64,000 nucleotides of DNA from Flavobacteriaceae bacterium NBU2973 (GTDB taxonomy: Bacteria > Bacteroidota > Bacteroidia > Flavobacteriales > Flavobacteriaceae), in the NCBI GenBank assembly GCA_026162565.1, contig JAOEIQ010000001.1:427419-491418 (forward strand), given 5' to 3'. Shown piece after piece: positions 16,449 to 25,494 of the stretch. Position 1 is the stretch's first letter; the number at the start of each line of letters is the position of its first letter. Below the pieces are notes generated by a model. That model did no database searches. It saw nothing but the letters and a program-made list of their open reading frames with translations, and was not told the DNA's origin. The position numbers and the translations under genes were made by a program.

Positions 16449-16513
16449 TGTCATTCCGCACTTGATGCGGAATCCATATTGATTAGTGGATTCCTGCTTT
16501 CGCAGGAATGACA
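16449..16513. repeat. 65-bp MITE-like element with 9-bp terminal inverted repeats
   Basis: Bounded by TGTCATTCC and its exact complement GGAATGACA. Each half carries its own hairpin: ATTCCGCA-CTTGA-TGCGGAAT (16453-16473) and ATTCCTGC-TTTC-GCAGGAAT (16490-16509). It fills the rimK-aspartoacylase spacer. Confidence 0.8.
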
Positions 16514-16525
16514 GATTAATTTTTA

Positions 16526-17401
16526 TCATTTCCGATTTCTCTCTATAAAAGTTATAATTGCTTTGGCAATATTTTTTTGGGTAGCACCTTCAATACCTTC
16601 TAATCCTGGAGTAGAGTTTACTTCCATAATTAATGGTCCTCGAGCAGATTGCAGCATATCTACACCACAAACTGGCAATTTTAAGGCTCTTGCAGCTTTG
16701 ATGGCTAATTTAAGTTCAGGTTCAGACAATCTAATAAGTTCGGCAGAGCCACCTCGATGTAAGTTAGAACGAAATTCACCTTCTTTACTTTGGCGCTTCA
16801 TAGCACCTACTACTTGTCCATCAACAATTAAAGCGCGTAAATCAGCACCTTTTGCTTCTGCTATATATTCTTGAACTAGAGCTCGAGCTTGCAAGCCGTT
16901 AAAGGCTTCTAGTACGGATTCTGCTGCATTTTTAGTTTCAGCTAAAACCACACCTAACCCTTGAGTTCCTTCTAATAACTTTATAATCACTGGAGTTCCG
17001 CCAACATGCTCTAAAACTTCTTCTACATCTCTAGAGTAATTGGTAAAAACCGTTTTGGGCATCCCTATTCCAGCTTTAGAGAGTCGTTGAAAACTTCTTA
17101 ATTTATCTCTTGATCGAATAATAGCATCTGAAGTTACCGTAGAAAACACATTCATCATTTCAAATTGTCTCACAACAGCACAACCATAAAATGTAACAGA
17201 CGAACCAATTCGAGGAATAATAGCATCTACATAATCCAGATAACGATCTCTGTAATAAATGGTAGGTCTTTCAGATTCGATAATGATATCACACTTTAAA
17301 GGATCAATCACTTCCATATCATGACCTCTCTGTTCACCCTCTTCTACAAGACGTAATGTAGAGTATAAATTAGCATTTCTAGATAGGACAACAATGTTCA
17401 T
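16526..17401 (-). CDS. rimK: RimK family alpha-L-glutamate ligase
   Basis: ATP-grasp ligase related to RimK, which adds glutamate to the C-terminus of ribosomal protein S6. The 291 residues show the RimK N-terminal domain ([21 protein letters not shown], split here as NIVVLSRN...RLVEEG), the ATP-grasp lid and loop ([20 protein letters not shown]), LVQEYI, and the C-terminal metal site VCGVDMLQS...[13 protein letters not shown]. Length matches E. coli RimK. The true target in this organism is inferred. The neighbour is an aspartoacylase-family hydrolase. Confidence 0.9.
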   Translation of the reverse strand: MNIVVLSRNANLYSTLRLVEEGEQRGHDMEVIDPLKCDIIIESERPTIYYRDRYLDYVDAIIPRIGSSVTFYGCAVVRQFEMMNVFSTVTSDAIIRSRDKLRSFQRLSKAGIGMPKTVFTNYSRDVEEVLEHVGGTPVIIKLLEGTQGLGVVLAETKNAAESVLEAFNGLQARALVQEYIAEAKGADLRALIVDGQVVGAMKRQSKEGEFRSNLHRGGSAELIRLSEPELKLAIKAARALKLPVCGVDMLQSARGPLIMEVNSTPGLEGIEGATQKNIAKAIITFIERNRK

Positions 17402-17536
17402 TTTAAATACTTAAAGTGTTTAAAGTTAAAAAGTATGTAAAGTTACCCAAATTTTTTAAGCGAATATATTATGATAAGTCACATATGCTATTTATTAAGT
17501 TAAGATACTTGTAACATTAAACTTCTAACTTTTATT

Positions 17537-17544
17537 TACCTTTG
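17537..17544 (+). promoter_or_regulatory. -7 box for uvrC
   Basis: TACCTTTG matches TAnnTTTG and ends 5 bp before the uvrC ATG. A TTG lies at 17509-17511, 25 bp upstream, slightly beyond the usual spacing. The mRNA would be leaderless or nearly so. Confidence 0.6.
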
Positions 17545-17549
17545 GTTTA

Positions 17550-19343
17550 ATGAGTAAAACGCCTATAGAAATACAACTAAAAACCTTACCTAGTAATCCT
17601 GGAGTCTATCAATATTTTGATAAAGATGGAAAGCTATTATATGTTGGTAAAGCCAAAAATTTAAAAAAACGGGTTAGCTCCTATTTTACTAAAAATCATG
17701 AATATGGTAAAACGAGGGTTCTTGTAAAAAAAATTGCTGATATAAAGCATATAGTCGTAGAGACAGAAACAGATGCGTTGTTATTAGAAAACAACTTGAT
17801 TAAAAAGTATCAACCTCGTTATAATGTGATGCTTAAAGACGATAAGTCTTACCCTTGGATTTGTATAAAAAATGAACGCTTTCCTCGAGTATTTTCTACC
17901 AGACGCGTTTTTAAAAATGGAGGTGAATATTTTGGGCCTTATACAAGTATGAAAACGGTTTCTACTCTATTAGATTTAATTAGAGGCTTGTATCAACTAC
18001 GTACCTGTAATTACGATTTAACTCAAGAAAAAATTGATGCTGGTAAGTATAAAGTATGTTTAGAATACCATTTAGGAAATTGTAAAGGGCCATGTGAAGG
18101 ATTTCAATCTGTTGAAAACTATGATGAAGATATACAATCGATTAGGCAAATCTTAAAAGGAAATTTTAAAGAGTCGCTTAATCAGTTTAAGTCCCAAATG
18201 AAAACGTTTGCTGCTAACATGCAGTTTGAAGACGCTCAAAAAGTAAAAGAAAAAGTTGAAGTATTAGAAAACTACCAAGCCAAATCAACTATAGTAAATC
18301 CTAAAATTAGTAATGTAGATGTGTTTAGTATAGTAAGTGATGAAAGCTTTAGTTATATTAATTTTTTACAAGTATCCTTTGGTTCCATAATTGGATCTCA
18401 CACTCTGGAGATAAAGAAAAAACTGGATGAAACCGACAAAGACTTATTAGAACTTGCAATTACAGAGATCAGACAACGTTTTAATTCTAACTCTAAAGAA
18501 ATTTACGTGCCTTTTGAAGTTGATTTAGGTTCAGAAATTAAAATAACGATTCCAAAACTTGGTGATAAAAAGCACATTCTAGATTTATCGATTCGTAATG
18601 CGAAGTATTACCGAATGGAACGTTTTAAACAAATCAAAATTATTGATCCAGACCGACACGCTAATCGTATTATGGCTCAAATGAAATCAGATTTACGATT
18701 AAATGAAGAACCAAGACACATCGAGTGTTTTGATAATTCTAATATTCAAGGCACTAACCCTGTTGCTGCTTGTGTGGTTTTTAAAAATGGGAAACCAAGT
18801 AAAAAAGACTATCGTCATTTTAATATAAAAACGGTTGAAGGTCCAGACGATTTTGCTTCAATGGAAGAAGTAGTTTACAGACGTTACAAACGATTAATAG
18901 ATGAAAAACAATCGTTGCCGCAACTCATAATAATAGATGGTGGAAAAGGGCAATTATCCTCATCATTAAAAAGTTTAGATAGACTTAATTTAAGAGGTAA
19001 AATTGCCATTATCGGAATTGCGAAACGTTTAGAAGAATTATTTTACCCAAATGATCCAATTCCGTTATATTTGGATAAAAAAAGCGAGACTCTCAAAATT
19101 ATTCAGCAATTACGTAACGAAGCACATCGTTTTGGTATAGAGCATCATAGAAACAGACGTAGTAAAAATGCACTGAACACCGAATTAGAAACAATTCCAG
19201 GAATTGGCGATAAAACAATTGTAGAATTATTAAAAAAGTTTAAGTCTGCCAAACGTATTTCTAATGCTAAATTAGATGAATTAGAAGCAGTTGTTGGAGT
19301 GTCGAGAGCCCAAAAAATATATAACTATTATAACCCTAGTTAA
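17550..19343 (+). CDS. uvrC: Excinuclease ABC subunit C
   Basis: Makes both incisions during nucleotide excision repair. Domains follow the family order: N-terminal GIY-YIG nuclease (PGVYQYFDKDGKLLYVGKAKNLKKR, here read as PGVYQYF...LLYVGKAKN), the Cys-rich linker, a UvrB-interacting segment at about 205-240, the RNase H-like domain (HIECFDNSNIQG, LIIIDGGKGQL), and C-terminal helix-hairpin-helix motifs (LETIPGIGDKTIVELLKKF). Length of 597 residues is normal. The stop overlaps the ATG of the patatin gene by one base. Confidence 0.95.
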   Translation: MSKTPIEIQLKTLPSNPGVYQYFDKDGKLLYVGKAKNLKKRVSSYFTKNHEYGKTRVLVKKIADIKHIVVETETDALLLENNLIKKYQPRYNVMLKDDKSYPWICIKNERFPRVFSTRRVFKNGGEYFGPYTSMKTVSTLLDLIRGLYQLRTCNYDLTQEKIDAGKYKVCLEYHLGNCKGPCEGFQSVENYDEDIQSIRQILKGNFKESLNQFKSQMKTFAANMQFEDAQKVKEKVEVLENYQAKSTIVNPKISNVDVFSIVSDESFSYINFLQVSFGSIIGSHTLEIKKKLDETDKDLLELAITEIRQRFNSNSKEIYVPFEVDLGSEIKITIPKLGDKKHILDLSIRNAKYYRMERFKQIKIIDPDRHANRIMAQMKSDLRLNEEPRHIECFDNSNIQGTNPVAACVVFKNGKPSKKDYRHFNIKTVEGPDDFASMEEVVYRRYKRLIDEKQSLPQLIIIDGGKGQLSSSLKSLDRLNLRGKIAIIGIAKRLEELFYPNDPIPLYLDKKSETLKIIQQLRNEAHRFGIEHHRNRRSKNALNTELETIPGIGDKTIVELLKKFKSAKRISNAKLDELEAVVGVSRAQKIYNYYNPS

Positions 19344-21568
19344 TGCGTAAAGCCCTAATTATAATTTTACTTTTTTGTTGTTGCTTGTCTTTTAGCCAAG
19401 AGAGTTTTAAAGAGAATCCTAAAGTTGGATTGGTTTTAAGTGGAGGTGGCGCAAAAGGCTTTGCTCATATAGGAACTCTTAATGTATTAGATAGTTTAGG
19501 TGTAAAAGTAGATTATATAGCTGGTACTAGTATGGGAGGAATTGTTGGTGCGTTATATGCTTCTGGCTATTCAGGAAAAGAACTAGATTCAATTTTTACA
19601 AGTGTTGATTTTGAAGATATCATTAGTGATAACTTACCTAGAGAAGCTAAAACATTTTATGAAAGAGATCAATCTGAAAAATATGCGATTTCTCTACCTT
19701 TTAATAAGTTTAAAATACAATTACCATCTGCTTTATCTAAAGGTCAAAATGTATTTAACCTATTAACTAAAGTTACATTGCATGTTAATGATATAAAAGA
19801 TTTTAGTAAACTGCCAATACCTTTTTTCTGTGTTGCCACTAATATCGAAACAGGTGAAGCGGTTATTCTAGATAAAGGTAATTTAGCCAAAGCGGTTAGT
19901 GCAAGTGGTGCTTTCCCGTCGTTATTTCAACCAGTTGTAATTGACGATAACATATTAATAGATGGAGGAGTTGTCAATAATTATCCTATAGATGAGCTTA
20001 AGGCTAAAGGAATGGACTTCATTATTGGAGTTGATGTTCAGGATAGTTTACTTACAAGAGAGCAACTAAAATCTGCTCCAGATATTCTTCTTCAAATCAA
20101 CAATTATCGTACAATCAATAATATGAAAGAAAAATCAAAAAAAACTGATATTTATATTAAACCAGATATCAAAGATTTTTCTGTTATATCATTTTCTGAA
20201 GTAGAAAATATAATTGAAAAGGGACGATTGGCTGCCTTAAGCAAATCAGAAACTTTAAAACGCCTTGCTTTAAAACAAAAACGTATTCAGAAAACTGAAA
20301 AGCCAAAAATTCAATCTATCGATAGTATTCGATTTGATAATGTAACTATTTCAGGAAGAGATAAGTACACCTTTTCTTATATTATGGGGAAACTCAAAAT
20401 TAAACGAGGAGAAACGATGAGTTATTACGATTTTAATAAAGGCGTAAATAACTTGATGGCAACTAATAATTTTGATGTATTTGATTATACTATTGACAGT
20501 AATGAAGACGATGGCTATGATTTAATTGCCAATGTTAAAGAAAGTGAGATTACTACGTTCCTGAAATTTGGAGCACATTATGATGATTTATACAAAAGCG
20601 CAGTATTAGCTAACGTAACAAAAAAACGTCTTTTGTTTAATAATGACGTTATGTCGTTAGATATTATTCTTGGCGAAAACGTACGTTATAATTTTGAGTA
20701 TTTTATTGACAAAGGAAATTATTGGAGTGTTGGTTTACGATCCAGATTTAATCAGTTTGATAAGCCCATTGCAGCTAATGCTTTATTAACAGACTCACAA
20801 ATTCAAACCTTTCAAGTTAATAGGTTAAATGTAGAATTAAACGATTTTACCAATCAATTTTTTGTGCAAACTAAGTTTCAAAAAGACTTTTCATTATCAT
20901 TAGGACTTGAGCATAAAAAATTAAGAATAGAATCAGAGACTATTATAAATAATAATGACGATATATTATTTGAAAATAGTGATTTTGTTAGTGCTTTTGG
21001 GCAGTTAAAATTGGATTCCTTTACAGATAAATATTATCCAAAACGAGGGTTTTTAGTAGATACAGATTTTCATTTATATTTCGGATCTTCAGATTTTAAT
21101 AATAACTTTTCTCAATTTTCAATTGCTAAAGGTAATTTTGCCTATGTTTTTGGCTTAACTCATAAAATTTCAACAACAATAGGTACTCAAGGCGGTTTCA
21201 AACTTGGAGATGACTCAACGCAGTCCTTGAATTTTTCTCTAGGTGGTTATGGAAATAATTTTATAAATAATTATGTGCCTTTTTATGGTTATGATTTTTT
21301 CGAGTTAAACAGCAATAGTTTTGTAAAAGCGTATATAAACTTTGATTACGAAATTTTTAAAAAAAATCATTTACTCTTTAACGCAAACTTCGCCAATATA
21401 GATAACGATATATTTGATTCTGGAGAGTGGTTTACTGCTCCAGATTTTACTGGATATGCTTTAGGTTATGGTATCGAGACTTTTTTAGGGCCTATTGAGG
21501 CAAGATGGACATTTTCTGGAGAAACAAAACAAAGTATCTGGTTTTTTAACGTTGGATTTTGGTTTTAA
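19343..21568 (+). CDS. Patatin-like phospholipase fused to POTRA and Omp85-type barrel
   Basis: After a signal peptide ending SFSQ, residues 27-220 form a patatin domain: oxyanion GGGAKG at 34-39, nucleophile S63 in GTSMGG, and the catalytic Asp in DGGVVNNYP. Residues of about 325-400 look like a POTRA domain. The rest is a beta-barrel (YFIDKGNYWSVGLRSRF, KYYPKRGFLVDTDF) ending in an aromatic C-terminus WFFNVGFWF, as in Omp85/BamA barrels. This is the type Vd-like or surface phospholipase architecture. The ATG overlaps the uvrC stop, so translation is coupled. Confidence 0.92.
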   Translation: MRKALIIILLFCCCLSFSQESFKENPKVGLVLSGGGAKGFAHIGTLNVLDSLGVKVDYIAGTSMGGIVGALYASGYSGKELDSIFTSVDFEDIISDNLPREAKTFYERDQSEKYAISLPFNKFKIQLPSALSKGQNVFNLLTKVTLHVNDIKDFSKLPIPFFCVATNIETGEAVILDKGNLAKAVSASGAFPSLFQPVVIDDNILIDGGVVNNYPIDELKAKGMDFIIGVDVQDSLLTREQLKSAPDILLQINNYRTINNMKEKSKKTDIYIKPDIKDFSVISFSEVENIIEKGRLAALSKSETLKRLALKQKRIQKTEKPKIQSIDSIRFDNVTISGRDKYTFSYIMGKLKIKRGETMSYYDFNKGVNNLMATNNFDVFDYTIDSNEDDGYDLIANVKESEITTFLKFGAHYDDLYKSAVLANVTKKRLLFNNDVMSLDIILGENVRYNFEYFIDKGNYWSVGLRSRFNQFDKPIAANALLTDSQIQTFQVNRLNVELNDFTNQFFVQTKFQKDFSLSLGLEHKKLRIESETIINNNDDILFENSDFVSAFGQLKLDSFTDKYYPKRGFLVDTDFHLYFGSSDFNNNFSQFSIAKGNFAYVFGLTHKISTTIGTQGGFKLGDDSTQSLNFSLGGYGNNFINNYVPFYGYDFFELNSNSFVKAYINFDYEIFKKNHLLFNANFANIDNDIFDSGEWFTAPDFTGYALGYGIETFLGPIEARWTFSGETKQSIWFFNVGFWF

Positions 21569-21711
21569 TTCCGCTAGTTAGTTGCTGTTACCGAACTATT
21601 TAAAATCCATATTTTTTTACGATATTTGTAAGGATGAAATCAATTTGGGAAGCCATATTAATACACTTAAAATTTCTTATTAAGAGAAATCCTGAATGAT
21701 GAACAACTTGC

Positions 21712-21761
21712 TGTCATTCTGAACGGACGTTGAGGTACTCGAAACGTCTTTCAGAATCTCA
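21712..21761. repeat. Dispersed palindromic repeat with expanded loop
   Basis: ATTCTGAA (21716-21723) and TTCAGAAT (21750-21757) are perfect complements within the TGTCATTCTGAA...CAGAATCTCA frame of the repeat family. The loop is enlarged and itself contains GACGTT...AACGTC. The 232-bp spacer before hmgA otherwise holds nothing that I can see. Confidence 0.65.
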
Positions 21762-21800
21762 CTTTATTTAGCAAACAGTTTAATCAATTAAAAATGAAAT

Positions 21801-22958
21801 ATGCCTTTTTATCACAAACTAGGAAAAATTCCACCAAAACGACACACGCAATTTCGTAAAGAAGATGGTAGTTTATACTATGAGCAGTTGTTTGGAACTA
21901 TAGGTTTTGACGGAATGTCAACCAACTCTTATCATCAGTTCAGACCAACTATGGTCAAAGAAATTAAAAAACAATATTCAATAGCACCCAAAATAGCTAA
22001 AGCCAATAATATTCAATCGTATCGTTTTCGCGGCTTTCAAGTTCCACCTGAAATTGACTATTTAGAAAGCAGAAAAGTTGTGCTTACAAATTCGGATTGT
22101 AATATTATTTTATCGGCTCCAAAACAATCTACTAACGATTACTTCTACAAAAACACAGATGCAGACGAAGTAATTTTTATTCATAGAGGAACAGGAAAAC
22201 TGCGAACTCATCTTGGTAATCTTGATTTTAAATATGGTGATTATTTAGTGATTCCTCGTGGAGTAATTTATAAACTTGACTTTGATTCGGAGGATAATAG
22301 GTTATTTATCGTAGAATCGTATCGTCCAGTTTATACTCCAAAAAGATATCGTAATTGGTTTGGGCAATTATTAGAACATGCTCCATTTTGTGAACGCGAT
22401 TTACGTCAGCCTCATGAATTAGAGACACATAATGAAAAAGGAGATTTTTTAATCAAGGTTAAAAAACAAGATGAAATAATAGAAATGGTTTATGCTTCGC
22501 ATCCATTTGATGTGGTTGGTTATGATGGTTATAACTATCCTTATGCCTTTTCAATTCATGATTTTGAGCCAATAACAGGCCGTATTCATCAACCACCTCC
22601 AGTGCATCAAACCTTTGAGACAGATGCTTTTGTAATCTGTAGTTTTGTGCCTCGTTTATACGATTATCATCCAGACTCCATTCCTGCACCGTATAATCAT
22701 AGTAATATAGATTCTGATGAGGTTTTATATTATGTAGATGGCGATTTTATGAGCAGAAACGATATTGATGCAGGTCATATCTCGTTACATCCAGCAGGAA
22801 TACCTCATGGACCTCATCCAGGAGCTACAGAACGTAGTATTGGTAAAACTGTAACTGAAGAGTTAGCAGTAATGGTCGATACTTTTAAACCTTTAAAAGT
22901 TACAGAAGAAGCAATGAAAATTGCAGATGAGGATTATTATAAATCTTGGCTAGAATAG
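21801..22958 (+). CDS. hmgA: Homogentisate 1,2-dioxygenase
   Basis: Iron(II) cupin dioxygenase that opens the homogentisate ring in tyrosine and phenylalanine breakdown. Typical segments include the N-terminal PFYHKLGKIPPKRHTQFR, the first cupin KYGDYLVIPRGVIYKLDF, and the second cupin with iron ligands around DEVLYYVDGDFMSR and GHISLHPAGIPHGPHPG. Length of 385 residues fits the bacteroidotal form. It lies upstream of hppD, the preceding enzyme of the pathway, with a four-helix-bundle gene lodged between them. Confidence 0.93.
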   Translation: MPFYHKLGKIPPKRHTQFRKEDGSLYYEQLFGTIGFDGMSTNSYHQFRPTMVKEIKKQYSIAPKIAKANNIQSYRFRGFQVPPEIDYLESRKVVLTNSDCNIILSAPKQSTNDYFYKNTDADEVIFIHRGTGKLRTHLGNLDFKYGDYLVIPRGVIYKLDFDSEDNRLFIVESYRPVYTPKRYRNWFGQLLEHAPFCERDLRQPHELETHNEKGDFLIKVKKQDEIIEMVYASHPFDVVGYDGYNYPYAFSIHDFEPITGRIHQPPPVHQTFETDAFVICSFVPRLYDYHPDSIPAPYNHSNIDSDEVLYYVDGDFMSRNDIDAGHISLHPAGIPHGPHPGATERSIGKTVTEELAVMVDTFKPLKVTEEAMKIADEDYYKSWLE

Positions 22959-22994
22959 TTAAGAAAAGAGAAACAAGAAAGTAGATAAGAGAGA

Positions 22995-23343
22995 ATGAAA
23001 AGGCATAATTATAAGAATCTTAAAATTTGGCAAATAGGAATAGAAATTGTTGATGAGGTTTTTAAAATTACAGATGCTTTTCCAAAGGAAGAAAAGTTTG
23101 GGTTGATATCTCAAATTAGTAGATGTTCGGTTTCAATCCTAAGTAATATTGCAGAGGGTTCATCTAGAACAGAAAAATCTTTCTATCACTTTATTGATAT
23201 TTCTCTCGGTTCATCATTTGAACTTGAAACACAATTAATAATCGCATTTAAAAGAAAATATAACACAAGAGCAATTAACAACACTTGAAGAAAAAATAGT
23301 AGAGTTTCAAAAAATGACAATGAGTTTTCAAAATAAGTTATAA
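22995..23343 (+). pseudogene. Four helix bundle (S23/IVS) protein, frameshifted
   Basis: The frame from ATG 22995 matches the four helix bundle family (NYKNLKIWQIGIEIVDEVF, then SQISRCSVSILSNIAEGSSR) but stops at 23288 after an unnatural tail. From about 23255 another frame carries the expected C-terminal helix (ITQEQLTTLEEKIVEFQKM, ending at 23343). Loss of two bases in a TATATA run at about 23257 would explain it. The gene interrupts hmgA-hppD. Its upstream flank is GA-rich (AGATAAGAGAGAATG) and its downstream flank is CT-rich (TTCTCTATTCTCTATTCTCC), so the ends can pair. An alternative is a sequencing error. Confidence 0.75.
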
Positions 23344-23389
23344 AATCTCATTTCTCTTCTCTATTCTCTATTCTCCATAAAATATAAAG

Positions 23390-24550
23390 ATGAGTAAAGA
23401 AATAAAATCAGTAAACTACGGTTTAGAAAAAATATTTGAAGGAGCGCAAGACTTCTTACCACTATTAGGAACAGATTATGTAGAGTTTTATGTAGGTAAC
23501 GCAAAACAAGCAGCCCATTTTTACAAAACAGCCTTTGGGTTTCAATCGCATGCTTATCGTGGTCTAGAAACGGGCTCAAAAGATTCTGTAAGCTATGTAT
23601 TAACTCAAGATAAAATTAAGTTGATGCTAACCACGCCTCTCAATAGTAAATCACCAATTAACGACCATATTGTCAAACATGGCGACGGAGTTAAAATAGT
23701 AGCACTTTGGGTTGACGATGCTAGGCAAGCATACAAAGAAACGACTTCTAGAGGTGCAAAATCGTATATGGAGCCAACCGTTGAAACAGACGAGCATGGC
23801 GAAGTCGTACGAGCAGGAATTTATACTTATGGTGAGACTGTTCACATGTTTGTTGAACGTAAAAACTATAACGGAGCTTTTTTACCTGGATTTGTAAAAT
23901 GGGAAAGTGATTATAATCCTCCAACTGCTGGATTAAAATATATTGACCATATGGTTGGTAATGTTGGCTGGAACCAAATGAATGTTTGGGTAAAATGGTA
24001 TGAAGATGTTATGGGATTTGAAAACTTTCTATCATTTGACGATAAGCAAATACATACAGAATATTCTGCACTAATGAGTAAGGTTATGTCTAACGGAAAT
24101 GGAAGAATTAAATTTCCAATAAACGAACCAGCAAAAGGTAAAAAACGTTCTCAAATAGAAGAATACCTTGATTTTTACGAAGGTGCAGGTGTACAACATA
24201 TTGCAGTTGCAACAGATGATATATTAAAAACAGTATCTCAATTACGTGCTAACGGAGTTGAGTTTTTATCAACTCCTCCTGAAGAATATTACAAAGCTGT
24301 TCCGGGTCGTTTACAAGAGTTTGATCATGAATTGAGAGAAGATATCGAAAAGCTAAAAACTTTAGGTATTATGATTGATGCTGACGAAGAAGGATATTTA
24401 TTACAAATTTTTACAAAGCCTGTAGAAGACCGACCGACCTTATTTTTTGAAATCATTCAAAGAATGGGAGCACGTGGTTTTGGAGCAGGTAATTTTAAAG
24501 CGTTGTTTGAATCTATAGAGCGAGAACAAGCAAAAAGAGGAACTTTATAG
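23390..24550 (+). CDS. hppD: 4-hydroxyphenylpyruvate dioxygenase
   Basis: Converts 4-hydroxyphenylpyruvate to homogentisate, the substrate of HmgA encoded upstream. It consists of two VOC folds: DYVEFYVGNAKQAAHFYKTAFGF starts the N-terminal half (FYVGNAKQAAHFY), and YIDHMVGNV starts the C-terminal half with an iron-ligand His. GAGVQHIAVATDDI gives the second His and FFEIIQRMGARGFGAGNF holds the Glu ligand and the C-terminal closing helix. Length of 386 residues is normal. A terminator-like hairpin follows. Confidence 0.95.
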   Translation: MSKEIKSVNYGLEKIFEGAQDFLPLLGTDYVEFYVGNAKQAAHFYKTAFGFQSHAYRGLETGSKDSVSYVLTQDKIKLMLTTPLNSKSPINDHIVKHGDGVKIVALWVDDARQAYKETTSRGAKSYMEPTVETDEHGEVVRAGIYTYGETVHMFVERKNYNGAFLPGFVKWESDYNPPTAGLKYIDHMVGNVGWNQMNVWVKWYEDVMGFENFLSFDDKQIHTEYSALMSKVMSNGNGRIKFPINEPAKGKKRSQIEEYLDFYEGAGVQHIAVATDDILKTVSQLRANGVEFLSTPPEEYYKAVPGRLQEFDHELREDIEKLKTLGIMIDADEEGYLLQIFTKPVEDRPTLFFEIIQRMGARGFGAGNFKALFESIEREQAKRGTL

Positions 24551-24574
24551 TAAAAATTTAACAATACATTATGT

Positions 24575-24606
24575 AAAACTCTGTCTTATTTTTTTGGCAG
24601 AGTTTT
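24575..24606 (+). terminator. Intrinsic terminator after hppD
   Basis: AAAACTCTG (24575-24583) pairs exactly with CAGAGTTTT (24598-24606) over a 14-nt T-rich loop. The following T tract is short and interrupted. Confidence 0.6.
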
Positions 24607-24698
24607 ATGTTTTAATATTTTTGGAATAGTAATTGTAATTCTACATTATAAACATAGAAATAGTAGTATAAATCAACTATTTACAATTGCTTAAAATT

Positions 24699-25490
24699 AT
24701 GAAAAAAGTCCTACTTATACTTGTCATTTTTGTTTTTACAAGCATGTCTTTTGCCCAAAAAGATTCCGCTTTTAAAGAAGGAGAATGGTTTGAATTTAAA
24801 ATGAGTTATAGTGGTTTTTTAAAAGCTGGAGAAGCAACTTTACAAGTCAATGAGACAACTTACAAAGGAAAACCTGTTTATCATGTTGTAGGTAAAGGAA
24901 AAACTACTGGAGCAATTAAATGGTTTTTTAAAGTAAAGGACAGATATGAAAGTTACTTTGATAAAACCTCTGGGTTACCCTATAAATTTATAAGAGATAT
25001 TAATGAAGGTGGACACACAAAAGATGTTGAAATTGAGTTTGATCATCAAGCTAATAAGGCTTATGTAAATGATAAAAAACGAAAAAAGAAATCAACTATT
25101 TCTACTGAAGAAAATATTCAAGATTTAGTATCAGCTTTTTACTACTTGCGTAACAATTATGATACATCCACTATTAAAGTAGGAGACTATGTAACGCTTA
25201 ATATGTTTTTTGATGAAGAGAACTTTCCTTTTAAATTAAAATTTTTAGGAAGAGAAACCATAAATACAACAGTTAATGGCACAAGAATTAAGGTTAATAC
25301 ACTTAAATTTAGGCCTTATGTATTGGCTGGTCGTGTGTTTAAAGAGTCAGAAAGTTTAACATTGTGGGTAAGTGCAGACAAAAACAAAATACCTTTAAAA
25401 ATTAAAGCAGACCTTGCAGTTGGATCCTTGCGAGCAGATCTAGAGAAATATAAGGGATTAAAGCATCCTTTCGAAATGATATTTGATTAA
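24699..25490 (+). CDS. DUF3108 domain exported protein
   Basis: After a signal peptide (VLLILVIFVFTSMSFAQ), the protein has the DUF3108 pattern: EGEWFEFKMSYSGFLKAGEATLQV near the start (quoted in part as FKMSYSGFLKAGEA), VVGKGKTTGAIKWFFKVKDRYES, and LTLWVSADKNKIPLKIK near the end. This is a lipocalin-like beta-barrel periplasmic family of unknown function. The frame opens at TTG 24687, but ATG 24699 begins the signal peptide. Its stop lies 4 bp before the tryptophan dioxygenase ATG, so the two genes are cotranscribed. Confidence 0.82.
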   Translation: MKKVLLILVIFVFTSMSFAQKDSAFKEGEWFEFKMSYSGFLKAGEATLQVNETTYKGKPVYHVVGKGKTTGAIKWFFKVKDRYESYFDKTSGLPYKFIRDINEGGHTKDVEIEFDHQANKAYVNDKKRKKKSTISTEENIQDLVSAFYYLRNNYDTSTIKVGDYVTLNMFFDEENFPFKLKFLGRETINTTVNGTRIKVNTLKFRPYVLAGRVFKESESLTLWVSADKNKIPLKIKADLAVGSLRADLEKYKGLKHPFEMIFD

Positions 25491-25494
25491 TCTT

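Noticed and set aside
16563..16874. Plus-strand frame of 103 codons inside rimK
   Set aside because: Antisense to a complete ATP-grasp gene; no independent signal.
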